This document shows, piece after piece, positions 33,812 through 42,021 of a stretch of 42,021 nucleotides of DNA. The stretch is from positions 1-42,021 of the forward strand of contig JAJFHS010000037.1 in NCBI GenBank assembly GCA_021775475.1, read 5' to 3'. A program made the translations under genes and the position numbers. The stretch's first letter is position 1, and each line of letters starts with the position of its first letter. Under the pieces are notes generated by a model. The model did no database searches. It was given only the letters and a program-made list of their open reading frames with translations, and was not told where the DNA came from. Origin of the DNA: Hyphomicrobiales bacterium (lineage in GTDB: Bacteria; Pseudomonadota; Alphaproteobacteria; Rhizobiales; JAJFHR01).

Positions 33812-34675
33812 ATGGCTGAAGCTCCTAAAAAATCTTCTTCCAAGAAAACGTCAACAAAAAAATCCGCGACTAAAAAATCCAATGGCTCAGCCGCACGCGC
33901 AGCAGAGCCTGCGGAAACTCAAGTCAAAATGACTGTTAGTGATGAGGTCGCTATTGAAATTACCGATATGCACAAATGGTATGGTGATTTCCACGTTCTC
34001 AAAGACATCTCGCTGAAAGTCAACAAAGGCGAACGTATTGTGATTTGCGGCCCTTCGGGATCGGGAAAATCCACCTTAATACGCTGCATAAATCGCCTTG
34101 AGGAGCATCAGAAGGGCAAAATCCTGGTCGAAAACATTGAGTTGACCAATGATCTGAAAAAAATTGATGAGATCAGGCGCGAAGTTGGCATGGTGTTCCA
34201 GCATTTTAATCTGTTTCCACATTTGAGCATCCTGGAAAACTGCACGCTTGCTCCGATCTGGGTGCGTAAAATGCCGAAAAAGGAAGCTGAAGAAATTGCT
34301 ATGCATTTTCTCGAGCGCGTGCGTATTCCCGAACAAGCTCTAAAGTATCCTGGTCAGCTTTCCGGTGGTCAGCAACAACGCGTGGCAATTGCACGTTCCT
34401 TGTGCATGAACCCTAAAATCATGTTGTTTGACGAACCCACATCCGCCCTTGATCCTGAAATGATCAAAGAGGTGCTTGATGTGATGATAACCCTGGCACA
34501 TGAAGGCATGACCATGTTGTGCGTGACCCATGAAATGGGCTTTGCCCGTGAAGTTGCCAATAGTGTTATCTTCATGGATGAAGGCCAGATCATTGAGCAG
34601 AACGAACCCGAAGGGTTCTTCAACAACCCGCAAAGCGACAGAACAAAACTGTTCTTGAGCCAAATTCTGCACTAG
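33812..34675 (+). CDS. aapP: General L-amino-acid ABC transporter ATPase with Lys-rich N-terminal extension
   Basis: This 287-residue ATPase has Walker A GPSGSGKS at 80-87, Q-loop [12 protein letters not shown], signature LSGGQQQR, Walker [12 protein letters not shown] and the H-loop CVTHEMGF. It powers amino-acid uptake by AapJQM. The first 40 residues are an extension rich in Lys, Ser, Thr and Ala ([18 protein letters not shown]), reminiscent of histone H1-like tails; the conserved domain starts only near 46. ATG 33812 follows GAGG by seven bases. A strong bidirectional terminator follows. Confidence 0.94.
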   Translation: MAEAPKKSSSKKTSTKKSATKKSNGSAARAAEPAETQVKMTVSDEVAIEITDMHKWYGDFHVLKDISLKVNKGERIVICGPSGSGKSTLIRCINRLEEHQKGKILVENIELTNDLKKIDEIRREVGMVFQHFNLFPHLSILENCTLAPIWVRKMPKKEAEEIAMHFLERVRIPEQALKYPGQLSGGQQQRVAIARSLCMNPKIMLFDEPTSALDPEMIKEVLDVMITLAHEGMTMLCVTHEMGFAREVANSVIFMDEGQIIEQNEPEGFFNNPQSDRTKLFLSQILH

Positions 34676-34713
34676 TACAAGCGGCAGGAAAACTATCAGG
34701 GCCCTGGGGGGCA

Positions 34714-34747
34714 AAAAAAGCACTACTGGAAACAGTAGTGCTTTTTT
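34714..34747. terminator. Bidirectional rho-independent terminator after aapP
   Basis: The 15-base arms 34714-34728 and 34733-34747 are perfectly complementary around a GAAA loop, with six A at one end and six T at the other. It separates aapP from the convergent GNAT gene and can end transcripts from both sides. Confidence 0.92.
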
Positions 34748-34759
34748 ATTTCGCGTACC

Positions 34760-35281
34760 TTATCCCTCGGGTTCTTCCAGTTCGCCTTGTTCTTGGGCAA
34801 AAGGCACAAAGCCACAGCGCTGATAAAGACCGAGCGCGCGCGGGTGATCGAGAGTGCAGGTCTGCACAAACAACCGTTTGGGTGAATGCAGCCACGCCAG
34901 TGAAATTGCCTGACTGAGAAGGTAGCGGCCAAAGCCTTGACCAATAACTTCAGGCATCAATCCCATAAACACAAGCTCGACATCGGGCATTTTACGAAAA
35001 TCAAGTTCAACATATCCCGCCGGACAGCCATTGACATAAAGCACATATAGCTCAACGGCGGGATCCTGTATGGCCTCGGCCAACTCCTCATCGGTCATTT
35101 TCAGCCGGTTCACCCAGATATAATCTGCGCCCACTGTTTTATAGAGATACCGGTAAAAATGAACCGGTGGATTGTCCGCCCGGATCAGACTGATTTGAGA
35201 GTGGGACGGAGGAGGGGGGGTGAGGTGAGGGTCTTCAAACATCTCCAGATGGGTGATGGTAATTTCATGAATTTTGCCCAT
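34760..35281 (-). CDS. GNAT-family N-acetyltransferase
   Basis: This protein of about 173 residues has the GNAT acetyl-CoA binding stretch VELVFMGLMPEVIGQGFGRYLL (with the Q-G-F-G-R pyrophosphate loop) and the C-terminal DHPRALGLYQRCGFVPF motif. Its acceptor is unknown. ATG 35281 is preferred; the frame continues to 35329 inside the preceding gene. It is the last gene of a minus-strand operon cysK-alaX-sseA-GNAT, starting five bases after the sseA stop. Confidence 0.85.
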   Translation of the reverse strand: MGKIHEITITHLEMFEDPHLTPPPPSHSQISLIRADNPPVHFYRYLYKTVGADYIWVNRLKMTDEELAEAIQDPAVELYVLYVNGCPAGYVELDFRKMPDVELVFMGLMPEVIGQGFGRYLLSQAISLAWLHSPKRLFVQTCTLDHPRALGLYQRCGFVPFAQEQGELEEPEG

Positions 35282-35286
35282 GGAGT

Positions 35287-36150
35287 TCACGAACCTGTTT
35301 CTATGGGAACATCTTCGGCGCTTCCCCATTGCGCCCAGGAGCCATCAAACAGGGCCACTGATTTGGTTTTGCCGATTAACTCTAACCCCAGCACAAGCAC
35401 GGCCGCAGTCACACCTGAACCACAGGTGGTGATAATGGGCTTGCCCGGATCGACTCCGCCATCGACAAATGCCTGTCTGATGTCTTCTGGAGATTTCAGG
35501 GTGCCATCGTCTTCGAGCAAATTGGTATAGGGTACATTGAAAGAACCTGGAATATGGCCGGATTTTAATTCTGGTCGTGGCTCAGGCGACGTGCCGGCAA
35601 ATCTCGCCGCACCTCTGGCATCAACAATCTGGGGCGAATTTTCGGTTGTTACCGCTTTCACTACGTGGTCGAGGGATTTGGCCTTGCTGGGTTGAAAACG
35701 GGCGGCAAAATGGCAATCTCGCGGGCGGCGTGCCGGTCCATCTTCCAGCGGTAAATCCTCCGCAATCCATTTAGGCAATCCGCCATTGAGGATGGCGACA
35801 TCATTATGGCCCATAATGCGGAACATCCACCACACTCGCGCAGCACTGAACAGGCCGACCGCATCATAAATAATCACACGATTGCCATTGCCAATACCCA
35901 GTTTGCGCACGCGTGAAGAAAACTTTTCCGGGCTTGGCAACATATGTGGCAGCGAACTGGTGCTATCGGATATATCATCGATATCGAAAAACACAGCACC
36001 GGGTATGCGCTGTTCATTGAATTCCTGGGCTGCATTTCTGCCTGAATTGGGCAAATGCATGGATGCATCCAGAACAATTATATCCGGGGCATCAAGTCGA
36101 TCCGCCAACCAGTCGGTTTCAACAATCCATGGGCTGTCGTGTGTGGTCAT
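35287..36150 (-). CDS. sseA: 3-mercaptopyruvate sulfurtransferase
   Basis: This 287-residue protein has two rhodanese domains. The second carries the active-site loop CGSGVTA (Cys243), the signature that separates 3-mercaptopyruvate sulfurtransferases from thiosulfate sulfurtransferases (CRxGxT/R). It moves sulfur from 3-mercaptopyruvate, a cysteine catabolite, to thiols or cyanide. The start overlaps the alaX stop by 4 bases, and the gene is in one operon with cysteine synthase, so the operon handles cysteine. Confidence 0.92.
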   Translation of the reverse strand: MTTHDSPWIVETDWLADRLDAPDIIVLDASMHLPNSGRNAAQEFNEQRIPGAVFFDIDDISDSTSSLPHMLPSPEKFSSRVRKLGIGNGNRVIIYDAVGLFSAARVWWMFRIMGHNDVAILNGGLPKWIAEDLPLEDGPARRPRDCHFAARFQPSKAKSLDHVVKAVTTENSPQIVDARGAARFAGTSPEPRPELKSGHIPGSFNVPYTNLLEDDGTLKSPEDIRQAFVDGGVDPGKPIITTCGSGVTAAVLVLGLELIGKTKSVALFDGSWAQWGSAEDVPIETGS

Positions 36151-36872
36151 GATTTTTCACCATCAGTTTTGAACGCGACACGAACACGGCGATTTTTTCC
36201 GCCCTTGTTCTCGATTTTGGCAATATAAACCTCGCCGATTTCGGCCGTATTGGCAACATGTGTGCCGCCGCAGGGCTGCACATCGCAATCACCAATCTCC
36301 ACCAGACGAACCTTGCCTGTTCCCATCGGAGGTTTTACGTTCATGGATTTAATCAACTCAGGATTGGCCAATAATTCCTCATCACTGATCCACCTGTAAC
36401 TGACATCATGGTTGCCCTCAATGAGCCGGTTGAGTTCAGTGGTGATTTGGTCCTTGTCGAGCCCACCCTCGGGGATATTGAAATCGAGGCGTCCGCGCTC
36501 AACCCCAATTTGACCACCGGTTACCGGATAAGCCAAAACCGCCGAAAGCAGATGAAGGGCTGTATGCATGCGCATATGGGCGTGGCGCACCTGCCAGTTC
36601 AACCGGCACACAACCAAAGCTCCGGGCTCAGGCAGAATACTGCCTTCCGGTGCCACATGGACAATACGCTTGTCACTGTCATAGACGGTGGTGGCAATCG
36701 GGCATGAACCGACACCTTCGATGTCAAGTTCACCACAATCACCCGGCTGGCCACCGCTGGTGGCGTAGAAATTCGTCCGTTCCAGAATTATGCCGCCGCG
36801 CTCATTAACGTCAACAACGCGAGCTTTGCATTCACGCACATAGGCATCATCTCTGAAAATCATCTCGGTCAT
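36147..36872 (-). CDS. Free-standing alanyl-tRNA editing protein (AlaX type)
   Basis: This 241-residue protein is an AlaX-M-type trans-editing domain. It has NFYATSGGQPGD (34-45), the Zn ligands His103 and His107 (HTALH), and Cys201 and His205 (CGGTH). Such proteins hydrolyse Ser-tRNA(Ala) or Gly-tRNA(Ala) made in error. The gene starts three bases after the cysK stop and its stop overlaps the sseA start, so all are co-transcribed. The link to cysteine genes suggests that serine or cysteine levels and tRNA(Ala) editing are co-regulated; this is inference. Confidence 0.9.
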   Translation of the reverse strand: MTEMIFRDDAYVRECKARVVDVNERGGIILERTNFYATSGGQPGDCGELDIEGVGSCPIATTVYDSDKRIVHVAPEGSILPEPGALVVCRLNWQVRHAHMRMHTALHLLSAVLAYPVTGGQIGVERGRLDFNIPEGGLDKDQITTELNRLIEGNHDVSYRWISDEELLANPELIKSMNVKPPMGTGKVRLVEIGDCDVQPCGGTHVANTAEIGEVYIAKIENKGGKNRRVRVAFKTDGEKS

Positions 36873-36875
36873 GAT

Positions 36876-37922
36876 TTAGCCGTCAACTTCCACAGTAACA
36901 TCGGGCACATCTGTCTGCGGTGTTTCCAGCCAAACAGGTACGGGAAGGTCTTTGGAGCGCAGGAATTCGGGATTAAACAACTTGCCCTGGTAGCGCGTGC
37001 CAAAATCACACAGCATGGTGACGATGGTATGACCCGGCCCCATCTCACGCGCCAGCGCAATAGCGCCGGCTACATTGACGCCACTGGAGCTGCCCAGACA
37101 CAAGCCCTCATCTGACAAGAGATCAAACACGGTTTGTACGGCTTCACGATCAGGAATAAAAAAGGATCGGTCAATTGGAGCACCTTCGAGGTTTGCCGTG
37201 ATGCGTCCCTGACCAATACCTTCGGTAATCGAGCCACCTTCCGATTTCATTTCGCCATGGGTGTAATAATTATACATGGCCGAGCCCGGCGGATCAGCAA
37301 GCGCAATCTGAATGTCAGGATTATATTCCTTCAACCCCATGCCAACACCGGCAATGGTGCCGCCGGTACCTATCGAGCAGCAAAAGCCATCAATCTTGCC
37401 GTTGGTTTGCGCCCAGATTTCCGGGGCTGTTGTTTCAATATGTGCCTGACGATTGGCGACATTATCAAACTGTTGCGCCCAAACCGCACCATTGGGCTCT
37501 GTTTGCGCCAAAGTCTGAGCCAGACGGGCAGAATACTTCTGATAATTGTTGGGGTTTTTATAAGGTACAGCAGGCACCTGAACCAATTCGGCACCGGCAA
37601 TGCGCAACATATCCTTTTTTTCTTCAGACTGGGTTTCAGGTATGACGATGACAGAGCGAAATCCCAACGCATTGGCCACCAGAGCAATACCGATGCCGGT
37701 GTTGCCAGCGGTACCCTCAACAACAACACCGCCTTTTTGCAAGGTGCCATTATTGATGGCATTTTTGATTATAAAATAAGCGGCCCGATCTTTGACAGAT
37801 TGGCCGGGGTTCATGAACTCGGCCTTGCCTAAAATCGTACACCCGGTAATCTCTGAGGCATGGCGCAGGTGAATGAGCGGGGTATTGCCGATGGCATCCG
37901 TCATACCAGTGGAAGTGATCAT
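36876..37922 (-). CDS. cysK: Cysteine synthase (O-acetylserine sulfhydrylase)
   Basis: This 348-residue fold-type II PLP enzyme has the cofactor Lys44 in GQSVKDRAA, the phosphate-binding EGTAGNTG (69-76), and the GTGGTIAGVG loop. It makes cysteine from O-acetylserine and sulfide. It is somewhat longer than E. coli CysK (about 320 residues) owing to a C-terminal extension ending VPVWLETPQTDVPDVTVEVDG-like residues; such long forms are common in Alphaproteobacteria. It heads the operon cysK-alaX-sseA-GNAT. Confidence 0.9.
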   Translation of the reverse strand: MITSTGMTDAIGNTPLIHLRHASEITGCTILGKAEFMNPGQSVKDRAAYFIIKNAINNGTLQKGGVVVEGTAGNTGIGIALVANALGFRSVIVIPETQSEEKKDMLRIAGAELVQVPAVPYKNPNNYQKYSARLAQTLAQTEPNGAVWAQQFDNVANRQAHIETTAPEIWAQTNGKIDGFCCSIGTGGTIAGVGMGLKEYNPDIQIALADPPGSAMYNYYTHGEMKSEGGSITEGIGQGRITANLEGAPIDRSFFIPDREAVQTVFDLLSDEGLCLGSSSGVNVAGAIALAREMGPGHTIVTMLCDFGTRYQGKLFNPEFLRSKDLPVPVWLETPQTDVPDVTVEVDG

Positions 37923-38216
37923 ATAGGCCTCATGAAAGTGGTGTTTGAATTATTGAAAACGATTGCAGTCACGATACAGAGCCGTTGGATATGGTTCAAG
38001 GGTATAGGTGCTGCCGTTGATGAAAAAGTGCTGTTTTGCCAAAATACCACGGGACCGCTCGTCATCTGTGATACGCTTTGCAAAAAGACCGGTTGGCGGC
38101 CATCGTCGTTTTTTTACTTCAAGCAGTCGGGCAGAACTTACTTGCGTTTTGGTACATGGATTATGTTTTTTCCAAGTTGATTATCTATTGCGCCATCGAA
38201 CATAGGAACCAGGGTG
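37923..38216. other. Divergent intergenic region between cysK and the FAD/GcvT gene
   Basis: This 294-base gap presumably holds promoters for both flanking genes. A plus-strand frame is open from ATG 37932 to a TGA at about 38180 and would encode 82 residues rich in Trp, Phe and Cys (begins MKVVFELLKTIAVTIQSRW). It has no good ribosome-binding site and I recognise no family, so I do not call it a gene, but a small protein is possible. Confidence 0.3.
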
Positions 38217-40652
38217 ATGAAATCTCAAGCAAAAGTAGTTGTTATTGGCGGTGGCGTTGTTGGCGTGAGCACGCTCTATCATCTGGTTAAAAAGGGCTGG
38301 AGTGATTGCGTTCTGGTTGAGCGTAATGAACTTACCTCAGGCTCTACCTGGCATGCCGCCGGATTGTTGCCCCTGTTCAATATGAGTTATTCCGTCGGCC
38401 AGATCCACAAATATTCTGTGAAGTTTTATCAGGAACTGGAGAAAGAAACCGGCCAGCCAGTGGGTTTCAGCAAAGTATCGAACATTCGTCTGGCGGACAA
38501 TCAGGACCGCATGGACGAATATAAATACTATGCCGGAGTGGCTAAAACCATCGGTATTGATGTGCGGTTTCTTGAGCCTGAGGAGGTTAAGGAAATCTGG
38601 CCGCTGTGTAATACCGACGACCTGATTGGCGCAATCCAGCATGTGGATGACGGCTATATTCAACCGGCTGATTTAACGCAAGCCATGGCCAAAGGCGCGC
38701 GCAATGGTGGCGGTGAAATTTACCGCAACACCCGGGTGCTGGCGATTGAACAACAGCCGGACGACAGCTGGATTGTAAAAACCGACAAGGGCGATATCGC
38801 TTGTGAACAGGTGGTGACAGCCACCGGAAACTTCGTGCGCCAAACCGGTTTGATGCTCGGTCTCGATATCCCGGTCATTCCGGTTGAGCATCAATATATC
38901 GTCACCGAGCCGCATCCAGACATCGTGCAGCGACAAAAAGACGGCCTGCCGGAAATGGGCGTTTTGCGTGAATCTGATGCCTCATACTACATGCGTGAGG
39001 AAAACGGCGGTCTCATCCTCGGGCCTTATGAAAAAGGTGCCCCATGTTGTTATATTGATGGCCCCGATGAAGATGCTGAATATGAGCTGTTTCAAGAAGA
39101 CCTCGATCGCCTTGAGCCCCACATAGAAGCCGCCATGAACCGCGTGCCTGCATTCGCCGAAGTCGGCATCAAGAAGGTTTATAATGGCGCTATCTGCTAT
39201 ACGCCTGATGGCTCCCCCATCATCGGCCCCGCCTGGGGCAAGAAGAACCTGTGGCTCAACGAGGGTCACAGCTTCGGCATAACGGCAGCCGGTGGGGCAG
39301 GCTGGCAGATTGCCGAATGGATGGTAGATGGTGAACCCACCATTGACATGATGGGCGTGGACCCCCGGCGCTTTGGACCCTATGCCTCACGTGGTTACCT
39401 TAAAACCAAAAACGAAGAAGCCTATCGTAGTGTCTTCGTTATCCATTATCCCGATGAAGAACGCGGTGATGCGCGGCCTTTGAAGCAGACACCGTGTTAT
39501 GACCGCATGAAAGCGCGCGGAGCCGTATTCGGTCAGGTCTATGGCTGGGAACGGCCCAACTGGTTTGCGCCTGAGGGTGTTGAGGCCAAAGATGTATGGA
39601 GTTTCAGGCGCTCAAACTATTTCAAGCATGTTGGCAATGAGTGTAAACATGTGACTGAAAAAGTCGGTCTTTTGGATATGAGCGCCTTTTCAAAATACCA
39701 GGTTTCAGGCCCGGGCGCTGAAGCGTTCCTCGACAGTATTGTTGCCAATCGTATCCCCAAGACCGTCGGTCGTATTGGCCTCTGTCATATGTTATCGGAA
39801 AATGGCGGCGTGCGCTGTGAGTTCACAATATACCGCACCGGACCGCAGGATTTCTATCTCGTGTCCGCCGGTGCATCCGAGCGCCACGATTTTGATTACC
39901 TGCAAAAACTGGCACCAAAGGACGGCAGTGTAAATCTGCAACTGGTTACCAGCCAATATGGCGTGCTGGTGCTGGCTGGTCCAAAGGCGCGTGATCTTTT
40001 GCAAAAGCTCACCGACACCGATTTGTCGAACGAAAAATTCCGCTGGTTGTCAGGAAAATTCATCAACGTAAATTGCGCTCAAGCGCACGCCTTAAGAGTG
40101 AATTTCGTCGGTGAGTTGGGCTGGGAGCTGCATCACCCCATAGAAATGCAGAACTACATCTACGATCAGCTGATGGCGGCAGGCGAAGAATTTGACATCA
40201 AACCGTTTGGCATTCGCGCCATGGATTCATTGCGCCTGGAAAAATCCTACCGCCTGATCCCGCGCGAACTCTCCATCGAATACTCAGCCCTCGAATCCGG
40301 TCTCGACCGCTTCGTCCATCTCAACAAAGGCCAGTTCATTGGTCGCGACGCACTGGTCGAATGGCAACAAAAAGGTTTTGCCAACACGTTCGTCACCATG
40401 GAAGTGCACGGCATCACAGATACTGATGCAAGAGGTTCCGAACCAATCTACAAAGATGGCGAAATCATTGGCCGCGCCACCAGCGGCGGCTACGGCTGGC
40501 GCATCAACAAAAGCCTCGCATTAGCCATGGTCGCGCCGGAACTGGCTAATCTGGGTCAGGAGCTGGAAATCGAAATTCTAGGCCAACGCCATAAGGCAAC
40601 GATCATAGAAGAATCTCCGTTTGATCCTGAAAACGTGCGTTTGCGGGCTTGA
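38217..40652 (+). CDS. Dimethylglycine/sarcosine dehydrogenase-like FAD protein with GcvT domain
   Basis: This 811-residue protein has an N-terminal FAD-binding domain (about 1-400) with GGGVVGVSTLYHL (11-23) and the TSGSTWHAAGL segment; His46 matches the residue that covalently holds FAD in dimethylglycine and sarcosine dehydrogenases. The C-terminal half (about 420-805) is a GcvT-like aminomethyltransferase domain that passes one-carbon units to tetrahydrofolate. It demethylates an N-methylated glycine or related betaine breakdown product. Specific substrate cannot be fixed from sequence. ATG 38217 is preceded by AGGAACCAGGG; the GTG just before it (38214) is also possible. Confidence 0.88.
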   Translation: MKSQAKVVVIGGGVVGVSTLYHLVKKGWSDCVLVERNELTSGSTWHAAGLLPLFNMSYSVGQIHKYSVKFYQELEKETGQPVGFSKVSNIRLADNQDRMDEYKYYAGVAKTIGIDVRFLEPEEVKEIWPLCNTDDLIGAIQHVDDGYIQPADLTQAMAKGARNGGGEIYRNTRVLAIEQQPDDSWIVKTDKGDIACEQVVTATGNFVRQTGLMLGLDIPVIPVEHQYIVTEPHPDIVQRQKDGLPEMGVLRESDASYYMREENGGLILGPYEKGAPCCYIDGPDEDAEYELFQEDLDRLEPHIEAAMNRVPAFAEVGIKKVYNGAICYTPDGSPIIGPAWGKKNLWLNEGHSFGITAAGGAGWQIAEWMVDGEPTIDMMGVDPRRFGPYASRGYLKTKNEEAYRSVFVIHYPDEERGDARPLKQTPCYDRMKARGAVFGQVYGWERPNWFAPEGVEAKDVWSFRRSNYFKHVGNECKHVTEKVGLLDMSAFSKYQVSGPGAEAFLDSIVANRIPKTVGRIGLCHMLSENGGVRCEFTIYRTGPQDFYLVSAGASERHDFDYLQKLAPKDGSVNLQLVTSQYGVLVLAGPKARDLLQKLTDTDLSNEKFRWLSGKFINVNCAQAHALRVNFVGELGWELHHPIEMQNYIYDQLMAAGEEFDIKPFGIRAMDSLRLEKSYRLIPRELSIEYSALESGLDRFVHLNKGQFIGRDALVEWQQKGFANTFVTMEVHGITDTDARGSEPIYKDGEIIGRATSGGYGWRINKSLALAMVAPELANLGQELEIEILGQRHKATIIEESPFDPENVRLRA

Positions 40653-40717
40653 GATAAAATAGGTATGAACTATTCCTACTTTGTGCCATAATATTGGCAT
40701 TGAGAGGGATTTAAACA

Positions 40718-40996
40718 ATGCCAAGTATCAAAAAATCATTTGTTGTGGGCAGCCGCTACGAAGAATTCATTGATGGCCAGATAAAATCTGGCCGTTTCAA
40801 TAATGCCAGTGAAGTTGTACGCGCAGGATTGCGCATGCTGGAGGACTATGAAGCTCGTGTTACGGATTTGCGGGCTTCGATTGATGCCGGTGACGCGGAA
40901 ATAAAAGCCGGAAAAGTATTTAAGTACGCCAATGCAGAAGAACTGACCAAGGATATTGTAAATGAGGGGATGAACCAATTGAACCGAAAAGACTAG
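40718..40996 (+). CDS. ParD-family antitoxin
   Basis: This 92-residue protein has an N-terminal ribbon-helix-helix DNA-binding region (about 1-48) with [31 protein letters not shown], typical of ParD/CC2985 antitoxins, and an acidic C-terminal part (49-92) that would bind the toxin. It neutralises the ParE-like toxin encoded immediately downstream and would repress their shared promoter. GAGAGGG lies about eight bases before the ATG. Confidence 0.88.
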   Translation: MPSIKKSFVVGSRYEEFIDGQIKSGRFNNASEVVRAGLRMLEDYEARVTDLRASIDAGDAEIKAGKVFKYANAEELTKDIVNEGMNQLNRKD

Positions 40997-41283
40997 TCCT
41001 GTCGGCGCAGGCACGGAATGATTTGATCAGCATATTCCTTTACATCTCCGAAGAAAACGTCGAAGCCGCCACAGAATTTGTTGCAGATATTCACGCTAAA
41101 ATCGAATGGATTGCCAAGGTTGATTTTACCGGCTCACCACGAGATCACATCAGCAAAGGGTTGCGCGGGTTTCCCTATCGCAAGCGATGTATCTATTACC
41201 GCTCATATCAAGACCAAGTTGTTATTGTGCGAATATTGCACGCAGCACAGGACGTGGCGCAGCAGGAATTCGAAGGCAGGTAA
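40978..41283 (+). CDS. ParE-family toxin with non-standard start codon
   Basis: The conserved ParE domain ([20 protein letters not shown] near the start, then [20 protein letters not shown] and [20 protein letters not shown]) begins at about 40987, but the frame has no ATG, GTG or TTG between a stop at 40963 and the domain. ATT 40978 has GAGGGG at 40964-40969 eight bases upstream and gives a normal 101-residue ParE, overlapping parD by 19 bases. TTG 41023 would cut off the first conserved helix. CTG 40999 is another option. ParE toxins poison DNA gyrase. A rare ATT start would keep toxin output low, but a pseudogenised start is also possible. Confidence 0.75.
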   Translation: MEPKRLVLSAQARNDLISIFLYISEENVEAATEFVADIHAKIEWIAKVDFTGSPRDHISKGLRGFPYRKRCIYYRSYQDQVVIVRILHAAQDVAQQEFEGR

Positions 41284-41285
41284 GA

Positions 41286-41858
41286 ATGGCAGAAAAATAT
41301 GAAGTCAGGATAGAAGCAGAGCGCTTCATTCATAACGACTTGTCAAATTGTGCGAATGTGATGCGGAAAATTATGGGCAAAAAGTTTGAGTCACAAGAAA
41401 CCGATGGTGTTTATTCTGTGATGATGAGCAGCTTGATTTTTTCAGCGTTTTCTATTGAAGCGAAAGTAAATTTCGTGGGTTGGAAGGTTCTGGAAAAGGG
41501 GTGGCCAGAGCGGGCAAGTTTGACAGAAAAAATCGACTTACTTATCAAGGTCCTACCTATAGATTTAAAGTGGGGAGAGAGACCACTCCAAACAATTGCA
41601 AAGCTGAGCAACTTCCGAAACACGCTCGCGCATGGTAAACCGGACATAGTAGATAAAACCGTCATTACACATGTTCGTCCGGAAGTGTGGGACGCACTTA
41701 AAGGAGAGTGGGAATCCTCGGTGACACCAGAAAATGTTGAGCGCTGTTACGATGACACGGAAAAACTATGGAAAATTCTGTTTGAGGCGGCACAAATACC
41801 TGTGAGCAAAACTCTGACACATGGTGGTCACAGCTTAAGTGTAGAAGTTCAGACCTGA
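41286..41858 (+). CDS. Hypothetical protein with HEPN-like RNxxxH motif
   Basis: This 190-residue, mostly helical protein begins two bases after the ParE stop. It has an R-x4-H motif (Arg111-N-T-L-A-His116, in FRNTLAHGK), the hallmark of HEPN-domain proteins, preceded by a helical core (MMSSLIFSAFSIEAKVNF). HEPN proteins include RNase toxins and defence factors, but many members with this motif have no known activity. I do not recognise a closer family. Position directly after parDE and beside an insertion sequence suggests an accessory locus. ATG 41286 has AGG at 41277-41279. Confidence 0.6.
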   Translation: MAEKYEVRIEAERFIHNDLSNCANVMRKIMGKKFESQETDGVYSVMMSSLIFSAFSIEAKVNFVGWKVLEKGWPERASLTEKIDLLIKVLPIDLKWGERPLQTIAKLSNFRNTLAHGKPDIVDKTVITHVRPEVWDALKGEWESSVTPENVERCYDDTEKLWKILFEAAQIPVSKTLTHGGHSLSVEVQT

Positions 41859-41901
41859 TCTGACAGTTACCGGGTTTTCCGTGGAGTCTGTCAGGCGAAG
41901 T

Positions 41902-42021
41902 TCAGTTTATGAACTTTTCCTTCCAGATTTCTTTGCCTTCCATCATGGTTTCAAACGGTGTTCTTCCGCAACACATTTTTCCCTGATGGGTGCGTTCATT
42001 ATTGTAGAAGTCAATCCACTG
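41902..42021 (-). mobile_element. IS481-family transposase, C-terminal fragment cut by the window edge
   Basis: The minus strand is open from the window edge to a TGA at 41904-41902, giving 39 residues with QWIDFYNNERTHQGKMCCG followed by RTPFETMMEGKEIWKEKF. This matches the C-terminal end of IS481-group DDE transposases, where Y-N-x-E-R-x-H-Q-G is conserved. The rest of the element lies outside the window. The terminal inverted repeat probably lies between 41860 and 41900, but I cannot define it from one end. Confidence 0.85.

Noticed and set aside
37932..38180. 82-codon plus-strand frame between cysK and the FAD/GcvT gene
   Set aside because: No convincing ribosome-binding site, no family recognised and overlapping the expected promoter region; kept only as a possibility.
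41023..41283. Short ParE starting at TTG 41023
   Set aside because: It would remove the conserved first strand and helix ([13 protein letters not shown]), which are clearly encoded just upstream.

Overview
The window looks like an alphaproteobacterial chromosome, most likely a moderately low-GC member of the Hyphomicrobiales (Rhizobiales). This is inferred from gene content: metC divergent from a complete aapJQMP general L-amino-acid transporter, a tandem cold-shock-domain protein beside a DUF192 protein, a free-standing complex I NDUFS4-type subunit between tRNA-Pro and tRNA-Arg, DUF1127 and PilZ small proteins, and palindromic intergenic repeats of rhizobial type. Both ends of the window cut into insertion sequences: an IS3-type transposase tail at the left and an IS481-type tail at the right.

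Region 1 (about 278-7859) carries lipid and glycan handling genes: a lone LptF/LptG-type permease, a glycosyltransferase, an MsbA/PglK-like ABC exporter, two nearly identical tandem glycosyltransferases on the opposite strand, a secreted DUF4833 protein, and a GNAT-fold N-acyltransferase related to YghO and the bacterial ceramide synthase type, preceded by a good sigma-70-like promoter.

Region 2 (8150-19148) is the most interesting part. It is a tightly packed, translationally coupled operon: alpha-oxoamine synthase, free-standing malonyl-type acyltransferase, FabZ-like dehydratase, FabF-like ketosynthase, FabG-like ketoreductase, HMG-CoA-synthase-like enzyme, two enoyl-CoA-hydratase-like enzymes (ECH1 and ECH2), two enoyl-reductase-like SDRs with Y-x6-K motifs flanking an acyl carrier protein, an Sfp-type phosphopantetheinyl transferase, and a CDP-alcohol phosphotransferase. 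This is a self-contained type II fatty-acid/polyketide machine with a beta-branching (HCS) cassette, an amino-acid-condensing offloading enzyme and a phospholipid head-group enzyme. With the upstream N-acyltransferase, the simplest reading is a pathway for a beta-methyl-branched sphingolipid-like phospholipid, possibly glycosylated and exported by Region 1. Each enzyme family is known; I know of no description of this combination, and the product is inference. A radical SAM protein (19479-21257) follows and may or may not belong.

Region 3 (21351-40652) is mostly housekeeping: tRNA-Ser, FixH-like protein, glyoxalase I, sirtuin, cold-shock protein, DUF192, DUF411, tRNA-Pro, complex I subunit, tRNA-Arg, DMT transporter, DUF1127, PilZ, metC, aapJQMP, then a minus-strand cysK-alaX-sseA-GNAT operon, and a dimethylglycine/sarcosine-dehydrogenase-like flavoprotein.

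Region 4 (40718-42021) is accessory again: a ParD/ParE toxin-antitoxin pair whose toxin lacks a standard start codon, a HEPN-like hypothetical protein, and the IS481-type fragment.
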